This document shows positions 43,850-51,951 of a DNA stretch of 64,000 nucleotides, piece after piece; the first letter of the stretch is position 1; each line of letters begins with the position of its first letter. A program made the translations under genes and the position numbers. The notes under the pieces are model-generated. The model did no database searches. It saw only the letters and a program-made list of their open reading frames with translations, and was not told the DNA's origin. The DNA is from Eubacterium sp. (lineage in GTDB: Bacteria; Bacillota; Clostridia; Lachnospirales; Lachnospiraceae): assembly GCA_017433295.1 (NCBI GenBank), contig JAFRHL010000022.1:1-64000 (forward strand), given 5' to 3'.

Positions 43850-44170
43850 ATGTTTGACATTGTGAATATGGCGGAGGCCATGACAGCCGTCTCAAAAGGG
43901 ACGGCTTTCCTGATTGATATTCGTTCTAAAGAAGCTTACCGGAAAGGGCACCTTCCCGGGGCGGTCAATATTCCCCTGGATTACATTTTGAAGGATGATT
44001 ATAAGCGTTTCCTCCCTGATTATCATACCGGAAGAAAAATGATCCTGTATTGTGATACCGGAACAGGCAGTCTCCTAGCTGCAAAGAAACTGGACAGGAA
44101 GGGTATGGAAGCCTGCAGTATTTCGGGAGGACTTGCCGGTTATAAAGGCCATCTTGACACAGGCAGTTGA
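43850..44170 (+). CDS. Rhodanese-like domain protein
   Basis: 106 residues. FLIDIRSKEAYRKGHLPGAV is the conserved N-terminal rhodanese segment, and MILYCDTGTGSLLAAKKL holds the active-site Cys in a six-residue loop (CDTGTGS). GGLAGYKGH is the usual C-terminal motif. Single-domain sulfurtransferase or sulfur carrier, cytoplasmic. Site AAAGGAATGG is imperfect. Likely cotranscribed with the following methyltransferase gene. Confidence 0.85.
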   Translation: MFDIVNMAEAMTAVSKGTAFLIDIRSKEAYRKGHLPGAVNIPLDYILKDDYKRFLPDYHTGRKMILYCDTGTGSLLAAKKLDRKGMEACSISGGLAGYKGHLDTGS

Positions 44171-44226
44171 TGACAGTAGAATGTTTAAGAAGACATTGGA
44201 TAAATCCTGTGATATACGGAGGATAT

Positions 44227-45420
44227 ATGAAAGAAATTTTCGAGTTTTCAGCACCATGTCATTTCGGGCTGGAAGCAATATGTAAAAGAGAGATCATGGA
44301 TCTGGGCTATGATATTACTAAGGTGGAGGATGGGAGAGTGACCTTTGAGGGCCCCCTGTCTGCCATGGTCAGGGCCAACATTTTCTTGAGGTCGGCTCAG
44401 CGGATCCTGCTGAAGGTCGGTGAGTTTAAAGCTGTGACTTTTGAGGAGTTGTTTCAGGGAATCCGGCAGATACCCTGGGAGGAATATCTGCCGGTGGACG
44501 CCCGGTTCTGGGTGACCAAGGCCACATCCGTAAAAAGCACACTCTTTTCTACTTCTGATATCCAGTCCATTGCCAAAAAGGCCATGGTGGAGAGGATGAA
44601 AAATCATTTTCATGTAAACTGGTTTGAGGAAAATGGGGCGGACTATCCGGTGCGGATCTCCTTCTATAAAGATATAGCTCTTGTAAGTCTGGAGACATCG
44701 GGAGAGAGCCTGCACAAGCGGGGTTACAGGAAAATGGTCAGTAAAGCTCCCATTGAAGAGACCCTGGCTGCCGGGCTGATTCAGCTCACCCCCTGGAATA
44801 AGGACAGGATCCTGGTGGATCCTTTCTGCGGAAGCGGGACATTTCCCATAGAGGCGGCCATGATGGGGGCGGGGATCGCTCCCGGTATGAACCGGAGCTT
44901 CCAGGGTATGCAGTGGAAGAATCTCCTGTCTGAGCAGGACTGGAGAAAAGGGTTTGACGAGGCCCGGGATCTGGCAGACTTTGAAACCCGGATGGATATA
45001 CAGGGATATGATATTGATCCCCAGATCGTGAAGGCTGCCAGGGAGAATGCCGGGCGGGCAGGAGTTGCCCATATGATCCATTTCCAGCAAAGACCGGTAC
45101 ATAAGCTGCGGCATCCGAAGAAATACGGCTTTATCATAACCAATCCTCCCTACGGGGAGCGCATGGAGGACAAGGAGGACATGCCTGTTCTGTATCGGGA
45201 GATCGGAGAAGCCTTTTCCCATCTTGACAGCTGGTCAGAGTATGTGATCACAGCCTATGAGGATGCAGAAAAGTATATAGGAAAGAAAGCTGCGAAAAAC
45301 AGGAAGATCTATAACGGGATGATGAAGACCTACTTCTACCAGTTTCCCGGTCCCAAGCCTCCGAAGCGCCGGGTTCAGACCGGTGATGATATTGGGAAGA
45401 AGAGAGATAAGGAGATGTAA
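44227..45420 (+). CDS. THUMP-domain class I rRNA methyltransferase (RlmL/YpsC-like)
   Basis: 397 residues from ATG 44227 after ACGGAGG; ATG 44167 is in frame but lacks a site. An N-terminal THUMP domain (about 1-155) is followed by the methyltransferase domain: RILVDPFCGSGTFPIEAAMM (SAM motif I), IQGYDIDPQIVKAARENAGR and IITNPPYGERM (catalytic NPPY). This is the architecture of RlmL/YpsC enzymes that make m2G in 23S rRNA. Members here end before the RlmK domain found in enteric bacteria. rdgB follows after two bases. Confidence 0.9.
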   Translation: MKEIFEFSAPCHFGLEAICKREIMDLGYDITKVEDGRVTFEGPLSAMVRANIFLRSAQRILLKVGEFKAVTFEELFQGIRQIPWEEYLPVDARFWVTKATSVKSTLFSTSDIQSIAKKAMVERMKNHFHVNWFEENGADYPVRISFYKDIALVSLETSGESLHKRGYRKMVSKAPIEETLAAGLIQLTPWNKDRILVDPFCGSGTFPIEAAMMGAGIAPGMNRSFQGMQWKNLLSEQDWRKGFDEARDLADFETRMDIQGYDIDPQIVKAARENAGRAGVAHMIHFQQRPVHKLRHPKKYGFIITNPPYGERMEDKEDMPVLYREIGEAFSHLDSWSEYVITAYEDAEKYIGKKAAKNRKIYNGMMKTYFYQFPGPKPPKRRVQTGDDIGKKRDKEM

Positions 45421-45422
45421 TA

Positions 45423-46007
45423 ATGGATAAAAAAATCATTTTTGCAACGGGCAACGAGGGGAAGATGAAAGAGATCCGGGAGATCCTTTCCGACTTGGAT
45501 TATCAGGTCCTCTCCATGAAAGAGGCAGGGGTCGATGTGGAGATCATTGAGGATGGCAAAACCTTCGAAGAAAATGCCATTATAAAAGCAAAAACGGTAA
45601 TGGAAGCCACAGGCTGTATCACCCTGGCGGATGATTCCGGGCTGGAGATCGATTATCTCAACAAGGAACCCGGCGTCCAGTCTGCCCGTTATATGGGGGA
45701 GAATACGTCCTACCGGATCAAGAATCAGATCCTCTTAGACAGGCTCCATGGTGTTCCCGCCGTCGTGCGGACAGCCAGATTCGTCTGTGTCGTGGCCGCC
45801 GCATTTCCGGACGGCAGAATAGAGACAAGACGGGGGACCATTGAAGGAAGGATCGCGGACAAGCCGGCCGGCGAAAACGGGTTCGGTTATGATCCCATCT
45901 TTTACCTTCCTGACCGGGGCATGACTACGGCAGAACTGACACCGGAAGAAAAAAACGCCATCAGCCACAGGGGAAAGGCTTTAAGGCAGATAAAGGAGAT
46001 CCTTTGA
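45423..46007 (+). CDS. rdgB: RdgB/HAM1 non-canonical purine NTP pyrophosphatase
   Basis: 194 residues. FATGNEGKMKEIREIL (nucleotide-binding start), TLADDSGLEID (metal Asp residues), and PAGENGFGYDPIFYLPDRGM with NAISHRGKAL complete the ITPase signature. It removes dITP/XTP from the nucleotide pool. It begins two bases after the methyltransferase stop and shares its transcript. Confidence 0.93.
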   Translation: MDKKIIFATGNEGKMKEIREILSDLDYQVLSMKEAGVDVEIIEDGKTFEENAIIKAKTVMEATGCITLADDSGLEIDYLNKEPGVQSARYMGENTSYRIKNQILLDRLHGVPAVVRTARFVCVVAAAFPDGRIETRRGTIEGRIADKPAGENGFGYDPIFYLPDRGMTTAELTPEEKNAISHRGKALRQIKEIL

Positions 46008-46095
46008 TTTCGGAACCGGGCCGGGAGCTTTTTGTAATATATGACAATAAAACGGGCTAAATATATTTAAAATCAGTAAAAATTTACAGATGATA

Positions 46096-46124
46096 TTGTA
46101 ATTTTCTTGTTAATGAGCTATAAT
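46096..46124 (+). promoter_or_regulatory. Promoter of the glycerol dehydrogenase gene
   Basis: TTGTAA (46096-46101), 17 bases, TATAAT (46119-46124). The start codon lies 58 bases downstream. Confidence 0.7.
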
Positions 46125-46182
46125 AAATCGAGGATTGATTAATCCATATACCGTAATTTTTTAATAGGGAGGTAATTATATC

Positions 46183-47280
46183 ATGGCAAGAATTATCATT
46201 GCACCTAATAAGTATGTACAGGGCCCCGGAGTCCTCGGTGACATCGCTGAGTATGCTGTTAAGTTTGGAAAGAAACCCTTTATCCTCATCAGTGAGGGTG
46301 GAAAGAAGCGTTTTGGCGCTCTGATCGAAAAGAGCTTTGAGGGAACAGATGCTGTCCTTACTTTTGAGGCATTCCACGGTGAGTGCTCCAAGAATGAGAT
46401 CAACCGTCTTAAAGCACTCGTTGAGGCAGGCGGATGTGACCTGGTGATCGGTGTAGGCGGCGGCAAGATCTTCGATACTGCCAAGGCTGTTGCTTACTAC
46501 TGCGGCACACCGGTAATTATCGCTCCTACGATTGCAGCTACAGACGCTCCCTGCTCTGCACTTTCCGTAGTATATACAGATGATGGTGTATTTGAAGATT
46601 ATCTGTGGCTTCCGGCCAACCCCAACCTGGTACTGGTTGACTCCCAGGTTGTTGCCAATGCTCCTGCAAGACTGCTTGTTTCCGGTATGGGTGATGCCCT
46701 GGCAACATATTTTGAAGCTAAAGCATGCCAGATCAGCAATGCTACAAGCTGTGCAGGCGGAACCATCACTACAGCAGCCATTACACTGGCCAAGGTTTGC
46801 TATGATACATTGATCGCAGAAGGCGTTAAGGCGAAACTGGCTGTTGAGAATAACGCAGTGACAGAAGCTGTTGAGAAGATCATCGAGGCCAACACCCTCC
46901 TTTCCGGTATGGGCTTTGAGTCAGGCGGACTGGCAGGCGCTCATGCTATCCACAACGGACTTACCGCCATCAAAGAGTGCCATCACCTCTATCATGGTGA
47001 GAAAGTTGCCTTTGGTACACTGACCCAGCTTGTTCTTGAGAACGCTGACGAAGACCTCCTGGATGAGGTTGTAGGCTTCTGCATGGAAGTTGGACTTCCC
47101 ACCACATTTGCAGACCTGGGCATTGAGAACGTGGACAAAGAGGCTCTGATGGAGGCAGCCACACTGGCAGCAGCTCCCACAGATACCTGCGGCAACGAGC
47201 CTGTTGAGATTACTCCCGAAGCCGTTTACAATGCTATGATCGCTGCAGATGCCATCGGCAGATATTATAAAGGGGAATAA
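46183..47280 (+). CDS. gldA: Glycerol dehydrogenase
   Basis: 365 residues. Iron/zinc alcohol dehydrogenase superfamily, GldA group. VIGVGGGKIFDTAKAVAYYC binds NAD, IAPTIAATDAPCSALSVVYT and SGMGDALATYFEAKAC supply metal ligands, and SGGLAGAHAIHNGL and HGEKVAFGTLTQL complete the metal site (Asp, His, His). It oxidises glycerol to dihydroxyacetone. It has its own promoter and a downstream terminator, so monocistronic. Site GGGAGG. Confidence 0.93.
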   Translation: MARIIIAPNKYVQGPGVLGDIAEYAVKFGKKPFILISEGGKKRFGALIEKSFEGTDAVLTFEAFHGECSKNEINRLKALVEAGGCDLVIGVGGGKIFDTAKAVAYYCGTPVIIAPTIAATDAPCSALSVVYTDDGVFEDYLWLPANPNLVLVDSQVVANAPARLLVSGMGDALATYFEAKACQISNATSCAGGTITTAAITLAKVCYDTLIAEGVKAKLAVENNAVTEAVEKIIEANTLLSGMGFESGGLAGAHAIHNGLTAIKECHHLYHGEKVAFGTLTQLVLENADEDLLDEVVGFCMEVGLPTTFADLGIENVDKEALMEAATLAAAPTDTCGNEPVEITPEAVYNAMIAADAIGRYYKGE

Positions 47281-47344
47281 TAAGAATTATAAAAGATACG
47301 ATACCGATATGATGGGGCTGTCGCACTAAAACAGCCCTTAACCG

Positions 47345-47385
47345 CCAGGATTCCATGTAATAAAATATGGGATCCTGGTTTTTTT
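47345..47385 (+). terminator. Terminator after gldA, first copy of a repeated segment
   Basis: CCAGGATTCCAT (47345-47356) pairs with ATGGGATCCTGG (47367-47378, one T-G pair), then seven T residues. Upstream, GGGCTGT (47315-47321) and ACAGCCC (47331-47337) form another small hairpin. The right half plus TTTTTTCAACA and GACAGCATC recurs at 53199. Confidence 0.8.
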
Positions 47386-47408
47386 CAACAAGTCAGACAG
47401 CATCCGAT
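47368..47408 (+). repeat. Dispersed repeat copy A (right terminator arm plus flank)
   Basis: TGGGATCCTGG, a T-run, CAACA and CAGCATC. It is shared with 53199-53238, differing by short substitutions and one T. Copy A has the complete hairpin; copy B has only the right half. Confidence 0.6.
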
Positions 47409-47648
47409 CCAGATTCATACGGCCCTTTAAATAGTGAAAAACGCCGTAATTCTAATTATCAATCGATGCCAGGATATAATCGTTGATGTTGCACCTGGTT
47501 TTTAGGGCCAGTGAGCAACTTTCTTCTCCTTCTGCTTCGAAAAAAGCGAACTTCTATCAACCTTTTCGCAGAAAAATTCAGATATTTGATGTTTTTCGTG
47601 TTACATCCCCTTTTGCTTATATTCAGTGGACAAAATGGAGATTACTTG

Positions 47649-47707
47649 GTAAAATTGAGCTTGAAAACAGATGGCCTGTAGAATTGAGTTCAAAAACAGA
47701 TGGCCGG
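47649..47707 (-). mobile_element. Tandem 29-30-bp repeats resembling an IS21-family end (remnant)
   Basis: The units TGGTAAAATTGAGCTTGAAAAC... (47649-47678) and TGTAGAATTGAGTTCAAAAAC... (47679-47707) both end in AGATGGCC and are about 80 percent alike. Read on the minus strand they begin GGCCATCTGTTTT. Multiple end-proximal repeats of this style mark IS21-type transposon ends. No istA or istB gene is present, so it is a solo end or relic. The surrounding 47386-47754 region holds no credible gene; an 83-codon open frame at 47483 is non-coding-like. Confidence 0.4.
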
Positions 47708-47754
47708 AGTAATGTGACATTGTATGCCTTTTAGGCAGAACAGGGGGGGACAAT

Positions 47755-48516
47755 ATGTTAAAGAATCCCGTGCAGACAAAGAATGAAATAGTTAAATGGA
47801 TAAGAGACTACTTTGCGGAAAACGGACCGGATTGCAGTGTGGTGATCGGTATTTCCGGAGGGAAGGACTCCAGTGTGACGGCAGCTTTATGTGCAGAGGC
47901 TCTGGGTAAGGACCGAGTGGTCGGTGTTTTGATGCCGGACGGAGTGCAGGCTGATATCGCCGATTCCCAGGAAATCGTGGAGCTCCTTGGAATTCCTTAT
48001 ATTACGGTAAATATTCATGCAGGCATGGAGGGCTTAAGCGGTGCCATCGAGGAAGAGCTGAGAAAAGGGACGATCCCCGGAACCGAGGGACTTTCCAGAG
48101 ATTCCAGAATCAATATGCCGCCCCGTCTCAGAATGAGTACCCTCTATGCAGTGGCCCAGTCCCTGCCCAAGGGGGGACGTGTGGTCAATACCTGTAACAG
48201 GTCTGAGGACTATATCGGTTATTCAACAAAGTTCGGTGATGCAGCGGGAGATTTCAGCCCCCTGGCCAATCTCCTGGTTCATGAGGTGATTCAGATCGGG
48301 GAGGTACTTGGTGTGCCGGAACGGCTGACAAAGAAAACTCCCTCAGACGGGCTTTCCGGCATGTCCGATGAGGATAAGATCGGTTTTACCTACGCTGTGC
48401 TTGACCATTATATTCTCACCGGAGAGTGTGAAGATGAGGAGACTCGTAAGAAAATAGACCGGATGCACCGGCTTAATCTCCATAAACTTCAGCTGATGCC
48501 CTGTTATAAATTGTAA
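47755..48516 (+). CDS. nadE: NAD+ synthase
   Basis: 253 residues, the short ammonia-dependent type without a glutaminase domain. VVIGISGGKDSSVTAALCAE is the ATP-PPi loop; VVNTCNRSEDYIGYSTKFGD, FSPLANLLVHEV and KTPSDGLSGMSDEDKIGFTY are conserved active-site segments. It makes NAD+ from deamido-NAD+ and ammonia. Site GGGGGGAC. It follows the transposon relic, so its promoter is not clear. Confidence 0.93.
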   Translation: MLKNPVQTKNEIVKWIRDYFAENGPDCSVVIGISGGKDSSVTAALCAEALGKDRVVGVLMPDGVQADIADSQEIVELLGIPYITVNIHAGMEGLSGAIEEELRKGTIPGTEGLSRDSRINMPPRLRMSTLYAVAQSLPKGGRVVNTCNRSEDYIGYSTKFGDAAGDFSPLANLLVHEVIQIGEVLGVPERLTKKTPSDGLSGMSDEDKIGFTYAVLDHYILTGECEDEETRKKIDRMHRLNLHKLQLMPCYKL

Positions 48517-48660
48517 TATCAGCAAAGAGGATATTATAATATCGGCTGATAAACCTGCTTTCGCAGAGGGAGACCACGGGGGCGGACAATTATATCCACT
48601 CTCTTTCGCAATATTTTCTCAGAATTCGATCGTATTATTCCATCTTCAATTTTGGAAAGT

Positions 48661-48749
48661 TTGATATAATACCAGCAGATACGTATTCTCAAACTCAACA
48701 TATTCTCTGTGCACTGGCCTCGCTTTCTCAAAAGAAAGCGGGGTTTTTT
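48661..48749 (+). ncRNA. Candidate small RNA (about 75 nt) with its own promoter and terminator
   Basis: An extended -10, TTGATATAAT (48661-48670, TG-A-TATAAT), is followed about 48 bases later by a perfect terminator. CCTCGCTTTCT (48718-48728) pairs with AGAAAGCGGGG (48733-48743, one T-G pair) and six T residues follow. No ORF lies between. The short body (from about 48677) has no recognisable known RNA motif. It could also be a minor promoter plus the nadE terminator. Confidence 0.45.
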
Positions 48750-48792
48750 GCGTATTAAGGTATGGAGCCTTCCGGTTATGGAGATTTTCTGC

Positions 48793-48885
48793 AAAAAAAT
48801 GCGCCGCAGTTATGATCTTTCCCTTCTCGGAACGAAGAGGGAATCTGCCCCTCAGTTTTCGAACCGGGGGGATCAACTGCGGCGC
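48793..48885 (-). terminator. Large branched terminator-like structure after the rubrerythrin gene
   Basis: On the minus strand an 11-bp closing stem (GCGCCGCAGTT at 48801-48811 with AACTGCGGCGC at 48875-48885, extended by GATC/GATC) encloses two further hairpins. One is CCCTTC/GAAGAGGG near 48821-48841 and the other is CCCC/GGGG near 48848-48870. The minus strand then continues ATTTTTTT. It is about 85 nt with a T-tract, far larger than a normal terminator. It could be a small structured RNA at the end of the rubrerythrin mRNA. Confidence 0.6.
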
Positions 48886-48966
48886 TTCATATTGGTAAAG
48901 GGTAAATGCTGTGCCGTCCGATGATTAGCAGCGGATGCCTACACAGGGCAAATGCCGGGTCGTGAA

Positions 48967-49527
48967 TTAATAATTATCTGCTCTGAGCTCAAAGTAAGCC
49001 TGTGGATGGTTGCATACCGGACAGACATCCGGGGCAGCGGGACCCACAACGATATGTCCGCAGTTGCCGCATTCCCATACACGGTCGCCGTCGCGGGAGA
49101 ATACCAGACCGCCTTCAATGTTTGCGATCAGCTTGCGATAGCGGGCTTCATGTTCTTTCTCGATCTCAGCTACCATTTCGAATAATTTGGCGATTTCCTC
49201 GAAGCCTTCTTCGCGGGCATCTTTTGCGAAACCAGGATACATTTCTGTCCATTCATGCTGTTCGCCTTCTGCGGCAATCGTCAGATTGGTCTTGGTGTCG
49301 GCAATACCCTCAAGAATCTTGTACCAGATCTTTGCATGCTCTTTCTCATTGGCTGCAGTTTCTTCGAAGATCTTTGCAATTTGTACATAGCCGTCTTTTT
49401 TGGCCTTTGATGCAAAATAGGTATATTTATTCCTGGCCTGAGACTCACCGGCAAAAGCCTCTAAAAGGTTATCAAAAGTTTTAGTTCCTAAAAGATTCTT
49501 TCCTAAATTCTGATAATAATCTGCCAT
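48967..49527 (-). CDS. rbr: Rubrerythrin
   Basis: 186 residues. An N-terminal diiron four-helix domain has ligands in [12 protein letters not shown] (Glu), EKEHAKIWY (Glu, His) and [10 protein letters not shown] (Glu, His). A C-terminal rubredoxin-like domain has [10 protein letters not shown] and [12 protein letters not shown] with two Cys-x2-Cys pairs. Reduces hydrogen peroxide in anaerobes. Site AGGAGGAAC. The gene has its own minus-strand promoter with TATAAT near 49577-49582 and is divergent from the next gene. Confidence 0.95.
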   Translation of the reverse strand: MADYYQNLGKNLLGTKTFDNLLEAFAGESQARNKYTYFASKAKKDGYVQIAKIFEETAANEKEHAKIWYKILEGIADTKTNLTIAAEGEQHEWTEMYPGFAKDAREEGFEEIAKLFEMVAEIEKEHEARYRKLIANIEGGLVFSRDGDRVWECGNCGHIVVGPAAPDVCPVCNHPQAYFELRADNY

Positions 49528-49631
49528 AAAATGTGTTCCTCCTTATACAAATATTAATTTACCAGTTGTACTTCTTATTATAACATAGCAGAAAAAAATA
49601 AAAAAGAAAAAATTAACCAAAATTGGACAGA

Positions 49632-49661
49632 TTGACAATATTTCATGGAAGATGTTACTAT
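49632..49661 (+). promoter_or_regulatory. Promoter of the GpsA-like gene
   Basis: TTGACA (49632-49637), 18 bases, TACTAT (49656-49661) preceded by TGT (extended -10). Confidence 0.65.
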
Positions 49662-49730
49662 TGTAACCACATGTGCTGCACAGCTATAACAGATGAGTTT
49701 CACCACTGCAATAAAGAGGAGGTATCTTAT

Positions 49731-50768
49731 ATGAGCATAGTAACCTTGATCGGCGCCGGCCAGATGGCGTCCGCACTGACATTTCCACTTATAGAGAACG
49801 GACATGAAGTCCGTCTGGTGGGCAGTCCTCTGGATGATGATGTGATTGCCCGGCTGAGGAAGGATAATTATCATGTGAATCTTCTTCGCACTCTTCATGA
49901 AGGGATTCATTACTATAGTTACACTAAGGTGAGGGATGCTGTTGACGGTGCTGATCTGATCGTCTGCGGGGTTTCCAGTTTCGGAGTGGAATGGTTTGCT
50001 GATGAGATACTGCCTTTACTGAATGAAGATATTCCCCTTATCTCTGTGACCAAGGGAATGCTGGACTATGAAGACGGTACTATGCAGACTTACCCGGAAT
50101 ACTGGCAGACGAAGCTTCCTTCTGGCAGCAGATTGAAAATTTACGCCATTGGTGGACCCTGCACTGCAAGAGACCTGGCAGACCATGATCCGTCCTTTGT
50201 GTCCTACTGCGGACCTGATTTTGAGACGCTGGAATGGATCCGGAATCTTTTTGCGACGGATTATTATATTATCAGCCTTACTCTGGATGTGGTGGGGCTG
50301 GAATGTGCCGTGGCATTAAAGAATGGTTATGCCCTGGGCACCGCACTGGCCATCGGGATTAAAGAGAAAATGGGAGAGGATGGAATAAACCACAACAATA
50401 TGAAGGCAGCTTTATTTCAGGAAAGTGTCAAGGAAATGCTGGACCTGCTCCGCCTTGTGGGAGGAGGCGTGGATAATATCATGTTTGCGGCCGGAGACCT
50501 GGATGTCACTGTTTCCGCAGGAAGGAGCAGAACGGTGGGACTTCTTCTGGGCAAAGGCATGGCCATTGAGGAGGTTCTGGAACAGCTTAAGGGACAGACC
50601 CTGGAAGCGGTGGTCATTGCCACCAGGACTGCCAGGGCTGTAAAAGCTCTTGCCCGCAGAGGCCTTGTCAGTGAAGACGACTTCCCGCTGCTGATACATG
50701 TTAATGAACTGTTGAATGAGGGGAAGACTTTATCCATCCCCTGGGGCAAATTCCAGAAGCATATGTGA
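49731..50768 (+). CDS. NAD-dependent glycerol-3-phosphate dehydrogenase family protein (GpsA-like)
   Basis: 345 residues from ATG 49731 after AAGAGGAGG; a frame open from 49623 has no site there. MSIVTLIGAGQMASALTFPL is the NAD-binding start. SVTKGMLDYED (the K of VTKG), CTARDLADHDPSF, and LECAVALKNGYALGTALAIG (catalytic Lys near AVALKN) follow the GpsA pattern. GRSRTVGLLLGKG is the C-terminal motif. Several positions differ from canonical GpsA (for example CTARDLA where GPS-AE is usual), so it may use a related polyol phosphate. Confidence 0.85.
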   Translation: MSIVTLIGAGQMASALTFPLIENGHEVRLVGSPLDDDVIARLRKDNYHVNLLRTLHEGIHYYSYTKVRDAVDGADLIVCGVSSFGVEWFADEILPLLNEDIPLISVTKGMLDYEDGTMQTYPEYWQTKLPSGSRLKIYAIGGPCTARDLADHDPSFVSYCGPDFETLEWIRNLFATDYYIISLTLDVVGLECAVALKNGYALGTALAIGIKEKMGEDGINHNNMKAALFQESVKEMLDLLRLVGGGVDNIMFAAGDLDVTVSAGRSRTVGLLLGKGMAIEEVLEQLKGQTLEAVVIATRTARAVKALARRGLVSEDDFPLLIHVNELLNEGKTLSIPWGKFQKHM

Positions 50769-50829
50769 AATGTGGATGGTTGTATAAAAAATATTGGCGG
50801 TTATCCGGAAAACGGGCCCCGTCTCATGC

Positions 50830-51795
50830 TTATTGCAGGTCCCGGATTGCCGGGAAACCGTAAGCACCTTCGGCGCTGGTTGCAGCCCGGGTGATGGCCT
50901 CGCTCATGACCTCAGCTGCCAGGGTACCCACCAGATCCTGGTCTGCCTCTACATTTCCCACTGATACAGCATAGATGCTGTCACCATCTGCGGAAGTATG
51001 TACCGGACGGATGGATCTGGCGTAGCCGTTGTGGGCCATCCCGGCAATCTTGCACAGCTGGGTTTTATCAAAAGCAGCATTGGTGATCACGATGCCCAGG
51101 GTGGTATTACCGGTAAATTTATTATCTACTTTCTCGATATTATTTTTCATAAGTTCGCAGGTATCCCGGAAACCGGTCTTGTCCGGAGTCAGGAGTCCTG
51201 CGATCTTTTTGCCTGTTTTCCAGTCATAGATATCTCCCAGTGCGTTCAGCGCTACGATGGCTCCCACCTGGAGCCCCCCTATCTGCAGGGCATAGCTGCC
51301 GATGCCGGATTTCATGCAGGTATCCATGCCGCCGAACTTCCCCACCGTGGCACCGCATCCGGCCCCAAAGTTCCCATCTTTATAATTGGGAGCCTCCATG
51401 GCATATTTTGCGGCTTCATAACCCATGGCAGGATCCGGGCGGGTAAATGGGTCACCCACAGTAAGGTCAAAAAGATCGGCCTGGGCAACCAGGGGAACCT
51501 TGGTCACGCCCACATCATAACCGATGTCGTGGGATTCTAAATATTTCATAACCCCGTTTGCAGCACCAAGACCGAAGGCGCTTCCTCCTGCCAGCAGAAT
51601 GGCATGAATATACTGGGCAGCAGCCAGCGGTTTCAGCAGTTCGCTTTCCCTCGAAGCAGGACCTCCGCCTCTGACATCCAGGCCGGCAGCCATACCCTTC
51701 TCACAGATCACCACAGTACAGCCGGTTCCGGCATCGGTGTTCTGGGTCTGTCCTATCTTTATGGATTCAATGAGTGTGACAGGTATCTCTTTCAT
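50830..51795 (-). CDS. P1 family peptidase (DmpA/NylC-type N-terminal nucleophile hydrolase)
   Basis: 321 residues. TDAGTGCTVVICEKGMAAGL and LAGGSAFGLGAANGVMKYLE are family signatures. KFTGNTTLGIVITNAAF contains the Asn-Thr pair where members self-cleave to expose the catalytic Thr. FGAGCGATVGKFGGMD and AHNGYARSIRPVHTSADGD are also conserved. Members cleave beta-peptides, D-aminopeptides or nylon oligomers. Substrate unknown here. Site AAAGGAG. Convergent with the GpsA-like gene. Confidence 0.9.
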   Translation of the reverse strand: MKEIPVTLIESIKIGQTQNTDAGTGCTVVICEKGMAAGLDVRGGGPASRESELLKPLAAAQYIHAILLAGGSAFGLGAANGVMKYLESHDIGYDVGVTKVPLVAQADLFDLTVGDPFTRPDPAMGYEAAKYAMEAPNYKDGNFGAGCGATVGKFGGMDTCMKSGIGSYALQIGGLQVGAIVALNALGDIYDWKTGKKIAGLLTPDKTGFRDTCELMKNNIEKVDNKFTGNTTLGIVITNAAFDKTQLCKIAGMAHNGYARSIRPVHTSADGDSIYAVSVGNVEADQDLVGTLAAEVMSEAITRAATSAEGAYGFPAIRDLQ

Positions 51796-51951
51796 AATAA
51801 AACTCCTTTGTAATCTTATTATACTGATAATATCTCAAAAATACCCGGATTTAAAGATATAAATGTAAGAATAATTATATTTATGGAAATATTTTTATCC
51901 TGCTTGATTTTTTCAGACTTTTCTGAGATGATACAGACAAGGAGGTAAGAA

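Noticed and set aside
47483-47734. 83-codon open frame upstream of nadE
   Set aside because: It runs across the IS21-like repeats with no ribosome site, and its composition is not protein-like.
48801-48885. tRNA-like element (GGTTCGAAA on the minus strand)
   Set aside because: The T-arm-like segment lacks a 5-bp stem with 7-base loop, and no anticodon arm, D arm or CCA end fits. The structure reads better as a branched terminator.
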